NCBI GenBank assembly: GCA_963840445.1
Contig: CAWIZC010000019.1
Span: 20,709-84,708 of the forward strand
Reading direction: 5' to 3'
Length of the DNA stretch: 64,000 bases
Source of the DNA: AWTP1-13 sp963840445
GTDB taxonomy: Bacteria > Pseudomonadota > Alphaproteobacteria > Rhizobiales > Hyphomicrobiaceae
The notes below the pieces were generated by a model. The model worked only from the letters and a program-made list of their open reading frames with translations, had not been told where the DNA came from and did no database searches. The position numbers and the translations under genes were made by a program. Position 1 is the first letter of the stretch; every line of letters starts with the position of its first letter. This document shows positions 8,697 to 19,400 of this stretch, piece by piece.

Positions 8697-9989
8697 CTAG
8701 CTCCCCACAATCGGGTCGAAGCCCCAAGAGAACAGCGGCTTGCCGCCGTCGCTGCGGATCTCGACGACCTCCTCGCACCACGAGCGGTCGAACTGGCCGC
8801 CCGGATAGAGCAGGTGGATGGGCGCCACCATGCCCTCCTCGAGCACCCAGTTGCCGCCTGGCGTCGTGCCGTCGGAGGTCATCAGCTCGAGTTCCATGTG
8901 CGACAGGCCGAGGCCATGGAAGAAGACGACGGCCCGGTCGGGATCGGCCACGCCGGCCTTTCGGTAGGTGGCGCGAGCCAGCGCCTGCAGCTCCTTGATG
9001 CGCGCACCCGGCTTCATGGCGCCCATCAGCGTCTCGGCCACCGCCGAAGTCGCCTTCGCCCAGCGCTTCGCGTCGCCTTCGGGCTCACCATCGACCACCC
9101 AGGTCTTGCCGCCGTCCCAGCAATAAAGATCGATGGTGCCGTGACAGTCGAACATGACGTGCGTGCCGGCCTCGACCTCGCTGTCCTCGAAGCCGGTCGA
9201 CAGCATGATGGTCGCATCCGTGCCGCGCGGATGACCCCAGACCATGCCGCCCGGATCGCGCACGAAACCGCCGAGCTCCGCCACCGAGCGGGCATAGGCG
9301 ATGTTGAGATCGCGCCAGGTCGCCCCCTCTTGCCAGGAAGCAACCGTCTTGCGGATAGCCGTCTCGTTGAGGCGCGTTGCGCGGCGAATAAGGTCGAGTT
9401 CGACCGGCGTCTTGACTGACCGGGCAAACATCATCGGATCGTAGCCGTCGGCGACGGCCAGTCCTTCCAGGCCCAGCCGCATCCCGAAGCCCCGGTCGTC
9501 AAAGGCGACCTTGGCGCGGTCGAGCTTCAGCTCCCCGAGCGCCCCCTTGAGCGAGCTGCCCATGTCGAACGCATACTGCTTGCGCGCATTCTCGACCCAT
9601 GCCGTGCCGCCGGCGGACGGCGGGATGAAACGGTCGATGTCGGATTTCTGCGCCGGCAGGTCGAGCGGCATCATCACGGCGCGGAACGGCCGGATATCCT
9701 CGATCCAGGTCGGCTGGGTAAGGAAGGTGGCAAGGTAGTAGTCGGCGACCACCATGATCGGGTGATCGGGCGCATGCCGGGACAGGATGACGGCACACAC
9801 GCGCGGCTCGTCGGACTTGTGGGCGATGCCGTTGAAGCCCGACAGGTAGAAGACATTGGTGGGCAGCGTCGCCACGATGCCGTCGAGCCCGCGAGCTTCC
9901 AGCGCGTGCAGCACGCGGTCGAGATTGCAGAACCGCCTGGGCAGCGGCTTCCTGGCAAAGACGTCGGATGAGGCGGTGCTCATAGCCAT
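8697..9989 (-). CDS. M24 family metallopeptidase-like protein (Xaa-Pro dipeptidase/creatinase type)
   Basis: A 430-residue two-domain protein. An N-terminal creatinase-type domain (GLDGIVATLPTNVFYLSGF near residue 40) is followed by the pita-bread catalytic domain. Candidate metal ligands are Asp in FDCHG, Asp in CWDGGKTW, His in GLGLSHMELE, Glu in VLEEGM and Glu in WCEEVVEI. The ATG ending at 9989 is chosen because GGAGGG lies 4 bp upstream; a start 36 bp earlier is possible. Family members cleave Xaa-Pro dipeptides or hydrolyse creatine-like amides; DddP-like lyases are also in this fold. The substrate is not determinable from sequence. Confidence 0.8.
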   Translation of the reverse strand: MAMSTASSDVFARKPLPRRFCNLDRVLHALEARGLDGIVATLPTNVFYLSGFNGIAHKSDEPRVCAVILSRHAPDHPIMVVADYYLATFLTQPTWIEDIRPFRAVMMPLDLPAQKSDIDRFIPPSAGGTAWVENARKQYAFDMGSSLKGALGELKLDRAKVAFDDRGFGMRLGLEGLAVADGYDPMMFARSVKTPVELDLIRRATRLNETAIRKTVASWQEGATWRDLNIAYARSVAELGGFVRDPGGMVWGHPRGTDATIMLSTGFEDSEVEAGTHVMFDCHGTIDLYCWDGGKTWVVDGEPEGDAKRWAKATSAVAETLMGAMKPGARIKELQALARATYRKAGVADPDRAVVFFHGLGLSHMELELMTSDGTTPGGNWVLEEGMVAPIHLLYPGGQFDRSWCEEVVEIRSDGGKPLFSWGFDPIVGS

Positions 9990-10221
9990 GTGTCCCTCCA
10001 TGCAGCCAACGATGGGGCCATGGTACGGGCTTCGCACGTCTGCCGTCACTAGATGTGCAGCAAACGAGCGCGCGCAGAGCCAACATTAAGTCTGTCGCCG
10101 CACCCGCTGGCGGTCCGAGTATGTATTTTTTCTTTTTTCCGCAGTGGGTATGGTGGCCTGCAGAGCCTTCAGTGGAATCCCTCACCGTCCTATGCCTGTT
10201 GGCGGCCAAACGGAGGAAATC

Positions 10222-11034
10222 ATGCCGGCATTTCTCTGCTCGGCCTGCGGTACGCAGTATCCGCCATCCGAGGCTCCGCCCGGTGCGTGTCCGATCTGCA
10301 TCGACGAGCGGCAGTTCGTCCCGGCTTTGGGCCAGTCCTGGACCACGTTGGAGCGGTTGCGCAACACGCACAGCAACAAATTCCGCCGTTTGGCGCCAGG
10401 ACTGACCACCATCGAGACCACCCCCGCGTTCGGCATCGGCCAGCGCGCCATTCTTGCGCGCACGCCGGCAGGCAACGTGCTGTGGGATTGCATCGCCCTG
10501 ATCGACGACGCCACGGTCGATGTGCTGAAGGGCCTGGGCGGCGTCACGGCGATCGCCATCTCCCACCCGCACTACTACACCACGATGGTGGAGTGGAGCC
10601 GCGCGCTCGGTGGAGTGCCGATCCACCTGCACGCGGCCGATCGCCAATGGGTGATGCGGCCGGACCCCGCGGTGCAGTTCTGGGAGGGCGACAGCAAGCC
10701 GATCGGCCCGGGCCTCACGCTGGTCCGCCTGGGAGGACACTTCGACGGCGGCACCGTCCTGCACTGGGCGGACTGGGGCGAAGGTCGCGGCGTGCTGCTC
10801 TCGGGCGACATCCTGCAGGTGGTCCCGAGCGGGCACGTCAGCTTCATGTGGTCCTACCCGAACCTGATCCCGCTCTCCGCCGCCATGGTCCAGCGCATCG
10901 CTGAGATCCTTGAGCCGTTCGCATTCGACGCGGTCTACGGCGCGTTTTCGGGCAGGGGGCAGATCGACGCAAACGGCAAGCGGGCGGTGGCGGCGTCCGT
11001 CGCGCGCTACATTGCGCGCATCAGCGAGACGTAG
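10222..11034 (+). CDS. MBL-fold protein with N-terminal zinc ribbon
   Basis: A 270-residue protein. Residues 6-26 form a small zinc-ribbon-like knuckle (CSACG followed by CPIC). The remainder is a metallo-beta-lactamase fold: SHPHYYTTMVEW near residue 116, GGHFDGGTVLHW near 172 and SGDILQV near 195. The usual HxHxDH motif is reduced to HxH, so the metal site is either altered or mononuclear. GGAGGA precedes the ATG. The function is unknown; relatives are annotated only as MBL-fold hydrolases. Confidence 0.75.
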   Translation: MPAFLCSACGTQYPPSEAPPGACPICIDERQFVPALGQSWTTLERLRNTHSNKFRRLAPGLTTIETTPAFGIGQRAILARTPAGNVLWDCIALIDDATVDVLKGLGGVTAIAISHPHYYTTMVEWSRALGGVPIHLHAADRQWVMRPDPAVQFWEGDSKPIGPGLTLVRLGGHFDGGTVLHWADWGEGRGVLLSGDILQVVPSGHVSFMWSYPNLIPLSAAMVQRIAEILEPFAFDAVYGAFSGRGQIDANGKRAVAASVARYIARISET

Positions 11035-11096
11035 GTTGCCGTTCAACCCTGCCGCCGCCAACTACGGGGCCCGTCGCCAGTTCGTGAGTACGCGGC

Positions 11097-12161
11097 CTAG
11101 ACGGCCCGCGCGCGCCGAACAGCATACATGTGCCAGACGGCGATTGCGAACAGCGCCGCCGCGCCGGCCTGGTGTGCCAGACCGAGGGACAGCGGCACCT
11201 GCGCCAGCAGCGTCCAGATGCCGAGCAGGATCTGCAGCAGCGTCGCCGCCGCCAGCACGACGGCCGTGCTTCGGACACGCACATCGCCGCTGGAGCGGAG
11301 GGTGCTCCACGTGTGCCACGCCACGGCCAGCGCTACCGCATACGCCACCATGCGGTGGTTGAACTGCACCGCCATGGCATTCTCGAACAGGTTCAAATAC
11401 CACGGCCGCATGATGCCGAGACCGTCAGGGATCAACTGCCCGTCCATGAGCGGCCAGGTGTTGTAGGCCATGCCGGCCTTCATGCCGGCCACCAGGGCGC
11501 CAAGCAGGATCTGCCCGAATACCAGCACGGCGATGGCCCCCGCCCACCCGGTCCCCGCTATAGCAACGCCGTCCCGCCTCTCGGGCCGTTCGTCAAGCGA
11601 GAGTGCGACCCACAGCAACGCACCCAAAATGAGGATGGCAAGACCCAGATGCACGGCCAGCCGGTACTGGCTGACGCTGATGCGTTCGGCCAGCCCGCTG
11701 CTCACCATGTACCAGCCAGCGAACCCCTGTAGTCCGCCGAGCGCGAAGATGCCGACCAGCCGCGGCAGCAGCGGACGGGGAATGCGGCCGGCGGCCAGCA
11801 GCACGAGAAATGGCACCAGAAACGCGAAGCCGACCAGCCGGCCGAGCAAGCGATGCGTCCACTCCCACCAGAAGATGCGCTTGAACGCGCCGAGGCTCAT
11901 GCCCCTGTTGACCTGCTCGTATTGCGGGATCTGCCGATATTTGGCGAACGCGTCCTGCCAGTCCGCGTCGGACAGCGGCGGCACGACGCCCATGATCGGC
12001 TTCCACTCGGTGATCGACAGGCCCGATCCCGTCAGGCGGGTGGCGCCGCCGACGCTCACCAGCAGGAAAACCAGCGCGGCCACCGTCAGCAGCCAGACGC
12101 GCACTGCCGTGGTGCCGGCCACGGGCGTCGCAGCATCGGGCAGAGTGCGGGTTTGCGCCAT
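11097..12161 (-). CDS. ctaA: heme A synthase (COX15/CtaA)
   Basis: A 354-residue protein with eight predicted membrane spans. It has the conserved histidines of COX15/CtaA: WEWTHRLLGR near residue 100, QYRLAVHLGLA near 170, QFNHRMVAYA near 270 and LGLAHQAGAA near 330. The signature VSVGGATRLTGSGLSITEWK (residues about 37-56) is typical of the alphaproteobacterial/mitochondrial type. It oxidises the C8 methyl of heme O to make heme A for aa3-type cytochrome oxidase in the inner membrane. It stands alone on the minus strand; no ctaB is nearby. Confidence 0.92.
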   Translation of the reverse strand: MAQTRTLPDAATPVAGTTAVRVWLLTVAALVFLLVSVGGATRLTGSGLSITEWKPIMGVVPPLSDADWQDAFAKYRQIPQYEQVNRGMSLGAFKRIFWWEWTHRLLGRLVGFAFLVPFLVLLAAGRIPRPLLPRLVGIFALGGLQGFAGWYMVSSGLAERISVSQYRLAVHLGLAILILGALLWVALSLDERPERRDGVAIAGTGWAGAIAVLVFGQILLGALVAGMKAGMAYNTWPLMDGQLIPDGLGIMRPWYLNLFENAMAVQFNHRMVAYAVALAVAWHTWSTLRSSGDVRVRSTAVVLAAATLLQILLGIWTLLAQVPLSLGLAHQAGAAALFAIAVWHMYAVRRARAV

Positions 12162-12230
12162 CGACGCGCTCTTACGGTGTTTGACCGCAATTTGGCATGC
12201 GGCGCATCGCCGTGGGCGGCGCTGTCCGCG

Positions 12231-13301
12231 TCAAGTGGAGGCGGACGGCTGGTTCGCGCCCTTTTGTGTCAGGCCGGAAAACGCGAACAGAGCACCGCTC
12301 AGTGCCACTTTGACATAGCGCGGATGCTGGTATTCGCCGCTCAGCGAGATGCTGGGCAGCGCCGTCAGGGCGCCCCGATGCTGGGCATGTATCAGCCCCC
12401 CGCGAGCGGTCACGCCGGTCTTGAGGCCGAGCTCCCTGGCGAGATCGAACTCGCGCGGGCCGGCGCTGGCCTCGTCGCCGTAAGGATAGGCGAAATGCCG
12501 GCACACCAGCCGCGTCTCGCGTTCGAGGCGCCGCACGCCTTCCTCGATCTCGGCGCGCGCTTCAGCCAGCGTCAGCTTCGCCAGCGCCAAGTGGCGCCGG
12601 GTGTGCGAGCCGATGGTTACGCGCGGGTCGGCGCCCAGCTCGCGAATCTGATCCCACGACATGATCAGGTCAGAGCCGAGCCCGGCAAGATCGACATCGA
12701 AGCCGGTGCAAAGTTCGCGCACGAGTGCACGCGCGTCGCTCTCGTCGATCGATCTGAGCCAGGCATACAGCTTCAGATAGCTCGCCTCCTTGTCGGCCGG
12801 CGAGCCGCACTTCAGGCGTCGCAGCGAGCCGTCGATCTTCACATCGAGGGCTGCCACCTTGATGATGATCCTCTCCAGAGCGAGCCACCACAGCTCTCCG
12901 TGCCCGCTCGGATAGTCGGTCGCCACATAGACCGCGAAGGGCAGGTCGTAGCGCTGAAAGATCGGGTAGGCGTGCTCGAACAGATCGCGATAGCCGTCAT
13001 CAAAGGCAAAGCACACGAACGGCCGGCCGTAGTCGCCTTCGACCAGGCGAAAGTGCGCCTCGTCGAGCGAAACGATCTCGAAGCCGGCCGCACGCACCTG
13101 CTGGATGACCTGCACGATGAACTGCGGCGTGACCTTGAGGTTGCGGTTGGGCTCGAACGCGCCGGGCTTGTCCGGCGACACCTGATGCAGCGTGAGAATG
13201 GCGCCGAGACCGCGCGTGAAGGGCGCGATCACACTGTCCGCACCCGAGTAGTGCAGCGCGGAGAGCGCCACCTTGCGCAGTCTTCTTGCGTGCTGGCGCA
13301 T
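12231..13301 (-). CDS. polysaccharide deacetylase family protein (NodB/CE4)
   Basis: A 356-residue protein with the NodB homology motifs: FAFDDGYRDLFEHAYP (motif 1, residues about 98-113), SHTRRHLALAKL (metal histidines, about 230) and FAYPYGDEAS (motif 3, about 268). There is no clear signal peptide. CE4 enzymes remove N- or O-acetyl groups from glycans. In the neighbouring segment there are no glycosyltransferases, so the substrate is open. It lies 69 bp upstream of ctaA on the same strand. Confidence 0.85.
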   Translation of the reverse strand: MRQHARRLRKVALSALHYSGADSVIAPFTRGLGAILTLHQVSPDKPGAFEPNRNLKVTPQFIVQVIQQVRAAGFEIVSLDEAHFRLVEGDYGRPFVCFAFDDGYRDLFEHAYPIFQRYDLPFAVYVATDYPSGHGELWWLALERIIIKVAALDVKIDGSLRRLKCGSPADKEASYLKLYAWLRSIDESDARALVRELCTGFDVDLAGLGSDLIMSWDQIRELGADPRVTIGSHTRRHLALAKLTLAEARAEIEEGVRRLERETRLVCRHFAYPYGDEASAGPREFDLARELGLKTGVTARGGLIHAQHRGALTALPSISLSGEYQHPRYVKVALSGALFAFSGLTQKGANQPSAST

Positions 13302-13413
13302 GACCGCGGACCACCCCCATGGCTGCTCGATGCTGACACGCCGATCACCCGAGTCGACACACTAGCCCGCCGCGACCGCGATGCAACCGTGTCGCCTCGC
13401 TGTTGCACGCAAA

Positions 13414-14793
<1,380 letters not shown>

Positions 14794-15003
14794 GTGGGTT
14801 GCTCCCGACCTCGATGGCGCGCCCGGGGCCCTGCTGCACCGGATGCGCCTTAATGTTGCAGTGCAGAAGGTCGAACAGAACGCGGCGCGGCTCAAGCGAA
14901 TTCTGTGTCGGCGACCAGCCAAAGCGCTAAGCGGCCCTTAACGGCTGCAGGATAGGTTGGCGCGCCGGATCGACCAGCATCGGCCTTGGGCACGCATGGT
15001 TTC

Positions 15004-15372
15004 ATGGACAAGCTCATCTCCCATCTCACAAGCATTCTGAGCCCGGATTGGGCGACATTGGCAGTTGTCGCCCTGCCGTGTGCGATTGCTGCCTATGTTC
15101 TTAAAGAATACCTGGCCCACCCGCCCATGATCATCTTCGTCTATCCGGTCATGATTTTCTGCTCCCTCGCTGCCTACTACTTGTTTGTCGCCACCGAGCA
15201 GCTTAATCCGAAGAAGATCGACCAGTGGCTGATGTGGACGATCCTGGCCTCGATCTGCGGCACCGCGATCGGCACGGTTGCCTTGAGCCTCCTGGCAGTG
15301 CTGCGTGAGAGGCTCGGCGGCCCCCGTCGTCCACCGCCGGCTCCTTCCAGGCCGACACGCGCCGCACGCTAG
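15004..15372 (+). CDS. small membrane protein of unknown function
   Basis: A 122-residue protein with three predicted membrane segments (LAVVALPCAIAAYVL, IIFVYPVMIFCSLAAYYLFV, and MWTILASICGTAIGTVALSLL) and a basic, proline-rich C-terminal tail. No family is recognised. The ATG at 15004 is preferred over the upstream TTG at 14986, but no strong ribosome site separates them. It lies between divergent ccr and ecm, 90 bp before ecm on the same strand, and may be co-transcribed with it. Confidence 0.6.
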   Translation: MDKLISHLTSILSPDWATLAVVALPCAIAAYVLKEYLAHPPMIIFVYPVMIFCSLAAYYLFVATEQLNPKKIDQWLMWTILASICGTAIGTVALSLLAVLRERLGGPRRPPPAPSRPTRAAR

Positions 15373-15462
15373 CAAGCGCGATCTTCCGTCAAAGCTCCAT
15401 TTTGCACTGCACCCAAGTCAGGCTACGCTGCGCCTGACTGCGCATGTGAGGAGCCAAATGCC

Positions 15463-17466
15463 ATGAGCCGGCCGAAGCGCGCTGCCCCCGCCGTAGGACA
15501 GGCCGAGCGCGACAAGCCCTGGCTGATCCGCACCTACTCCGGACACTCTGCGGCGGCGAAGTCCAACGAGCTCTATCGCAAGAACCTGGCAAAGGGCCAG
15601 ACGGGTCTGTCCATCGCCTTCGATCTGCCGACCCAGACCGGTTACGACTCCGACCACGAGCTGGCGCGCGGCGAGGTCGGCAAAGTCGGCGTGCCCGTCT
15701 CGCACATCGGCGACATGCGCACGCTGCTCGCCGGCATCCCGCTCGGCGAGATGAACACCTCGATGACCATCAACGCGACGGCAGCCTGGCTGCTGGCGCT
15801 CTACGTCGCCGTCGCCGACGAGCAGGGCACGCCGAGACCTGCCCTTACCGGCACCATCCAGAACGACATCATCAAGGAATACCTGTCACGCGGCACCTAC
15901 GTGTTTCCACCCGAGCCGTCGCTGCGGCTGATCAAGGACACCATCATCTTCACCACCACGGCGATGCCGAAGTGGAATCCGACCAACGTGTGCTCGTACC
16001 ACCTGCAGGAAGCCGGAGCGACGCCGGTGCAGGAGCTGGCCTTCGCGCTCGCCACCGCGCAAGCCGTTCTCGACGGCGTCAAGGCATCCGGCGAGGTTGC
16101 ACCGGAAGAGTTCGGCCCGGTGGTTGGTCGGATCTCGTTCTTCGTCAACGCCGGCGTGCGCTTCATCACCGAGATCTGCAAGATGCGCGCCTTCAAGGAG
16201 CTGTGGGACGAAGTCACCTTCAAGCGCTACGGCGTCACCGATCCCAAGCATCGCCTGTTCCGCTACGGCGTGCAGGTCAACTCGCTGGGCCTCACCGAGC
16301 CGCAGCCCGAGAACAACGTCTACCGCATTCTGCTTGAGATGCTGGCGGTCACGCTGTCCAGAGACGCGCGTGCGCGCGCCGTGCAGCTGCCGGCCTGGAA
16401 CGAGGCGCTCGGCCTGCCGCGGCCGTGGGACCAGCAGTGGTCGATCCGCATGCAGCAGATCCTCGCCTATGAAACCGATCTGCTGGAATACGCCGACATC
16501 TTCGAGGGCTCCAAGGTGATCGAGCGCAAGGTGGCCGAGCTCGTAGCCGCGGCCCGGCAGGAGCTGACGCGCATCGAGGAGATGGGAGGCGCGGTGGCGG
16601 CCATCGACTACATGAAGCGTTCCCTCGTCGAGAGCAACACGAAGCGCCTGAGCAAGATCGAGAGCGGCGAGCAGGTGGTGGTCGGCGTCAACCGGTGGAC
16701 CGAGACGGAGCCCTCACCCCTGTCGACCGGCAATAACGCCATCGAAGCCATCGATCCGGCCATCGAGGCCGAGCAGATCGAGCGCCTCGCCGCGTGGCGC
16801 AAGGGGCGCAAAGCCAAGGACGTCAAGGCGGCGCTGGATTCTCTGAAGCGCGCCGCCAAGGAGGGCAACAACGTCATGGAGCCCTCCATCGCCTGCGCCA
16901 AGGCCGGTGTCACCACCGGCGAGTGGTGCGCGACGCTGCGCGGCGTGTTCGGCGAATACCGGGCGCCCACCGGCGTCGGCCGTGCCATGGCCAGCACCAG
17001 CGACGGCGGCCTGGAGGAGGTGCGCGCCCAGGTGGAACGCGTCTCCGCCAAGCTTGGCCGGCGCATCAAGCTGCTGGTTGGCAAGCCCGGCCTCGACGGC
17101 CATTCCAACGGCGCCGAGCAGATCGCGGTGCGGGCGCGCGACAGCGGCATGGAGGTGGTCTACGAGGGCATCCGGCTGACACCCGCGCAGATCGTGCGCG
17201 CTGCCCTCGATGAGGCTGTGCATGTGGTTGGCCTGTCGATCCTGTCGGGCAGTCACGTGCCGCTGGTCGGCGAGGTGCTGGCCCGCATGCGTAAGGAAGG
17301 CCTCGACGACGTGCCGTTGGTGGTGGGCGGCATCATCCCGCCCGAGGACGCCGCAACGCTGAAGGGTCTTGGCGTCGCCGCCGTCTACACGCCGAAGAAC
17401 TTCCAGCTCAACGCCATCATGGCCGACATCGTGCGCCTGGTTGACCGGCTCGCCAAAGCCGCCTGA
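15463..17466 (+). CDS. ecm: ethylmalonyl-CoA mutase
   Basis: A 667-residue single-chain B12 mutase. The N-terminal catalytic domain holds PWLIRTYSGHSAA, GLSIAFDLPTQTGYDSDH (residues about 50-67), GEMNTSMTINATA near 103 and TGTIQNDIIKEYLSRGTY near 129. The C-terminal B12-binding domain has the DxHxxG motif in GLDGHSNGAEQI near residue 547, then GLSILSGSHVPL and VVGGIIPPEDA. It interconverts ethylmalonyl-CoA and methylsuccinyl-CoA. The overall length and the absence of a separate small subunit fit Ecm (MeaA) rather than methylmalonyl-CoA mutase. No cobalamin riboswitch was recognised upstream. Confidence 0.92.
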   Translation: MSRPKRAAPAVGQAERDKPWLIRTYSGHSAAAKSNELYRKNLAKGQTGLSIAFDLPTQTGYDSDHELARGEVGKVGVPVSHIGDMRTLLAGIPLGEMNTSMTINATAAWLLALYVAVADEQGTPRPALTGTIQNDIIKEYLSRGTYVFPPEPSLRLIKDTIIFTTTAMPKWNPTNVCSYHLQEAGATPVQELAFALATAQAVLDGVKASGEVAPEEFGPVVGRISFFVNAGVRFITEICKMRAFKELWDEVTFKRYGVTDPKHRLFRYGVQVNSLGLTEPQPENNVYRILLEMLAVTLSRDARARAVQLPAWNEALGLPRPWDQQWSIRMQQILAYETDLLEYADIFEGSKVIERKVAELVAAARQELTRIEEMGGAVAAIDYMKRSLVESNTKRLSKIESGEQVVVGVNRWTETEPSPLSTGNNAIEAIDPAIEAEQIERLAAWRKGRKAKDVKAALDSLKRAAKEGNNVMEPSIACAKAGVTTGEWCATLRGVFGEYRAPTGVGRAMASTSDGGLEEVRAQVERVSAKLGRRIKLLVGKPGLDGHSNGAEQIAVRARDSGMEVVYEGIRLTPAQIVRAALDEAVHVVGLSILSGSHVPLVGEVLARMRKEGLDDVPLVVGGIIPPEDAATLKGLGVAAVYTPKNFQLNAIMADIVRLVDRLAKAA

Positions 17467-17703
17467 GCTGACAACGGGGCCGCGTCAACATGCGGCCTTA
17501 CGTCGGCGACCGGGGCAGCCCATCTAGGGGCCACGACCGGCACGGCTTGTGCAACCCTTATGCGACCATTGACAGACCGTGCTGATTTGCATCGTGGTGA
17601 CGGAGACCACGTGCGGAAATGGTACGCGCGGGAAACACGGCCCACGCTCTGCGAGTGTGCCCGCTAGGCTCTGCGATTGCGGGCATCCGGCGAAAGGACA
17701 ACT

Positions 17704-18315
17704 ATGAACAACCGTAGCCGCCGTCCGGTATCGACACGCGCCGCGCGCTCGCGAGCTTCGCTTCGTGCGCCCAGACCCGCGCGCTCGTCGAACCTGCCTC
17801 GCCTGATCGGCGGTGCCATACTGGCTGTGGCGCTCGTGCTGATCGTGGTCGGCGCGGCCACCGCGCATGAATTCTCCAGCAAGGACATTACCATCAGCCA
17901 CCCTTGGGCACGGGCCACGCCAGGCGGCATTAGCGTCGGCGGCGCCTATTTCGAGATCAAGGCTGCCCCCGGCAATGGCGATCGGCTGATCAGCGCGCGC
18001 AGCACCATCGCCGGCTCTGTGGAGGTACACAGCAGTTCCATCGAGAACGGTGTCGCCAAGATGCGCCACATCGACGCCCTCGCCATCAAGGGTGGCGAGT
18101 TCGTCGTTCTCAAGCCGGGCGGCTATCACATGATGCTGATGGACTTGAAGAGGCCGCTCAAGGAAGGCGACACGCTCAAGTTCACTCTGTCCTTCGAGAA
18201 GGCCGGTGACATCGAGGTAGAGGCGACCGTCGAGCCGGCCGGCGCCAAGGGACCGCATGGCTTCGACAGCCAGCCCGTATCGACTGAGAAGGGCTCCGCC
18301 GCCCACAAGCATTAG
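17704..18315 (+). CDS. periplasmic copper chaperone PCuAC
   Basis: A 203-residue protein with a long basic N-terminus, one membrane segment (residues about 38-58, ending in ATAHE) and the PCuAC domain. The copper motif H-x10-M-x21-H-x-M is exact: His of EVHSSS, Met of VAKMRH, and the HMM of GGYHMMLM. PCuAC proteins carry Cu(I) in the periplasm, usually to the CuA or CuB site of cytochrome oxidase, which fits with the heme A synthase 6 kb away. The stop overlaps the end of convergent boxR by 4 bp. Confidence 0.9.
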   Translation: MNNRSRRPVSTRAARSRASLRAPRPARSSNLPRLIGGAILAVALVLIVVGAATAHEFSSKDITISHPWARATPGGISVGGAYFEIKAAPGNGDRLISARSTIAGSVEVHSSSIENGVAKMRHIDALAIKGGEFVVLKPGGYHMMLMDLKRPLKEGDTLKFTLSFEKAGDIEVEATVEPAGAKGPHGFDSQPVSTEKGSAAHKH

Positions 18316-19226
18316 CCCGCGGACGCGCTTTTGGCCTTGGCGATGACGCCAAGCAGGGCTGCGAACGCCTGCGCCTGGCTTTTGTCGGCGGTATTCACCT
18401 CGGCGTTGGCCTTCGCATAGAGCGCGGTGCGGCTCTCCAGGATGGCTTTGAGATCCTCCATGGCCTGCGGATTGTCGGCCATGGGGCGCAAATCGCCCTG
18501 GTCGATCACGCGGCCCATGTGCTGGTCGGGCGTCGCCTTCAGCCAAATGACGAGACAGGTCGACAGCAGCAGATCGTAGGTGGCGGGTTCGGTGACCAGG
18601 CTGCCGCCGGCGGCAATCACCGCACGCTGGTAGCGCTGCACGATGGTGAGCAGGCATTGCCGCTCCAGCTCGCGAAACATCGCCTGCCCGTGCGTGGCGA
18701 AGATCTCCGACAGCTCCATGCCGCATGCCCGCTCGATCTCCCGGTCGAGTTCGATGAACGGCACGCCGAGCGCCTCCGCCGCCAGCTGGCCAAGTGTGGT
18801 CTTGCCGGCCCCGCGCAACCCCACCAGCGCCACGCGGCCCTGGGCGGACGCCGCTCCCGCACCGAAGCGCTGTGCGATCAGCTCGCGCGCCTCGGCCAGC
18901 TCGTCCGGCGACAGCCGCTGCAGCTGATGCATGGCAAGCGTCAGGTCGATCGGCTGCTCGGGCTCGTCGCTCACCAGGGCGGCGGCCTCGATGCTTAGGG
19001 CCTGCGCGATCTGCCGCAACACCAGCAGCGAGGCGTTGCCGGCGCCCCGCTCCAGCTCGGCGAGGTAGCGCTCCGACACGCCGGACGCACGCGACAGCAC
19101 CTTGCGCGACATACCGCGCCGTGCCCGACCCAGACGTACGCGCTCGCCGACCCGGCGCAGATAGGCCTCGTCGGCGGGCGCCGCGCCGCGGCGGGTCTCG
19201 GTAGCCGTCTCCGGGTTGCTGGCCAT
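18312..19226 (-). CDS. boxR: BoxR/BzdR-type repressor of benzoate degradation
   Basis: A 304-residue protein of the unusual two-part BzdR/BoxR design. An XRE-type helix-turn-helix occupies residues about 25-85 (RVRLGRARRGMSRKVLSRAS, then SERYLAELERG). A shikimate kinase-like domain fills residues about 130-300, with P-loop LVGLRGAGKTTLG and IELDREIERACG. In Azoarcus, such regulators repress benzoyl-CoA genes and are released by benzoyl-CoA bound to the kinase-like domain. The gene is divergent from benzoate-CoA ligase, and TGCA repeats lie between them, so autoregulation and ligase control are likely. An alternative reading as a plain shikimate kinase is excluded by the N-terminal DNA-binding domain. 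Confidence 0.9.
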   Translation of the reverse strand: MASNPETATETRRGAAPADEAYLRRVGERVRLGRARRGMSRKVLSRASGVSERYLAELERGAGNASLLVLRQIAQALSIEAAALVSDEPEQPIDLTLAMHQLQRLSPDELAEARELIAQRFGAGAASAQGRVALVGLRGAGKTTLGQLAAEALGVPFIELDREIERACGMELSEIFATHGQAMFRELERQCLLTIVQRYQRAVIAAGGSLVTEPATYDLLLSTCLVIWLKATPDQHMGRVIDQGDLRPMADNPQAMEDLKAILESRTALYAKANAEVNTADKSQAQAFAALLGVIAKAKSASAG

Positions 19227-19310
19227 GCCGCCTCGCCTAGATACCTGCAGGATATTACATCGCCCGCGACCACTCTGCGCAAAACTTTGGGCCTTCAAAG
19301 GGTACCGACT

Positions 19311-19336
19311 TGCAGTATGATGCAGGCCATGTTGCA
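19311..19336 (+). promoter_or_regulatory. candidate BoxR operator before benzoate-CoA ligase
   Basis: Three TGCA tetramers: 19311-19314, 19321-19324 (spacing N6) and 19333-19336 (N8). A fourth lies at 19246-19249, close to the boxR start. TGCA repeats are the established recognition element of BzdR and BoxR in Azoarcus. The position, 65-90 bp upstream of the ligase ATG, suits a repressor site near the promoter. Confidence 0.6.
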
Positions 19337-19400
19337 GATGCCCGCTGAAGCAGGGCATCGCAATTGAATAGGCCGCCCGAGACGGTCGAAGGGAGGAGCG

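Noticed and set aside
15373..15462. Cobalamin riboswitch before ethylmalonyl-CoA mutase
   Set aside because: No B12-box-like GCCACTG sequence in the 90-bp spacer, which is also too short for the full element.
18312..19226. Stand-alone shikimate kinase (aroK)
   Set aside because: An N-terminal helix-turn-helix is fused in frame, and the neighbouring gene is benzoate-CoA ligase; this is the BoxR/BzdR architecture.
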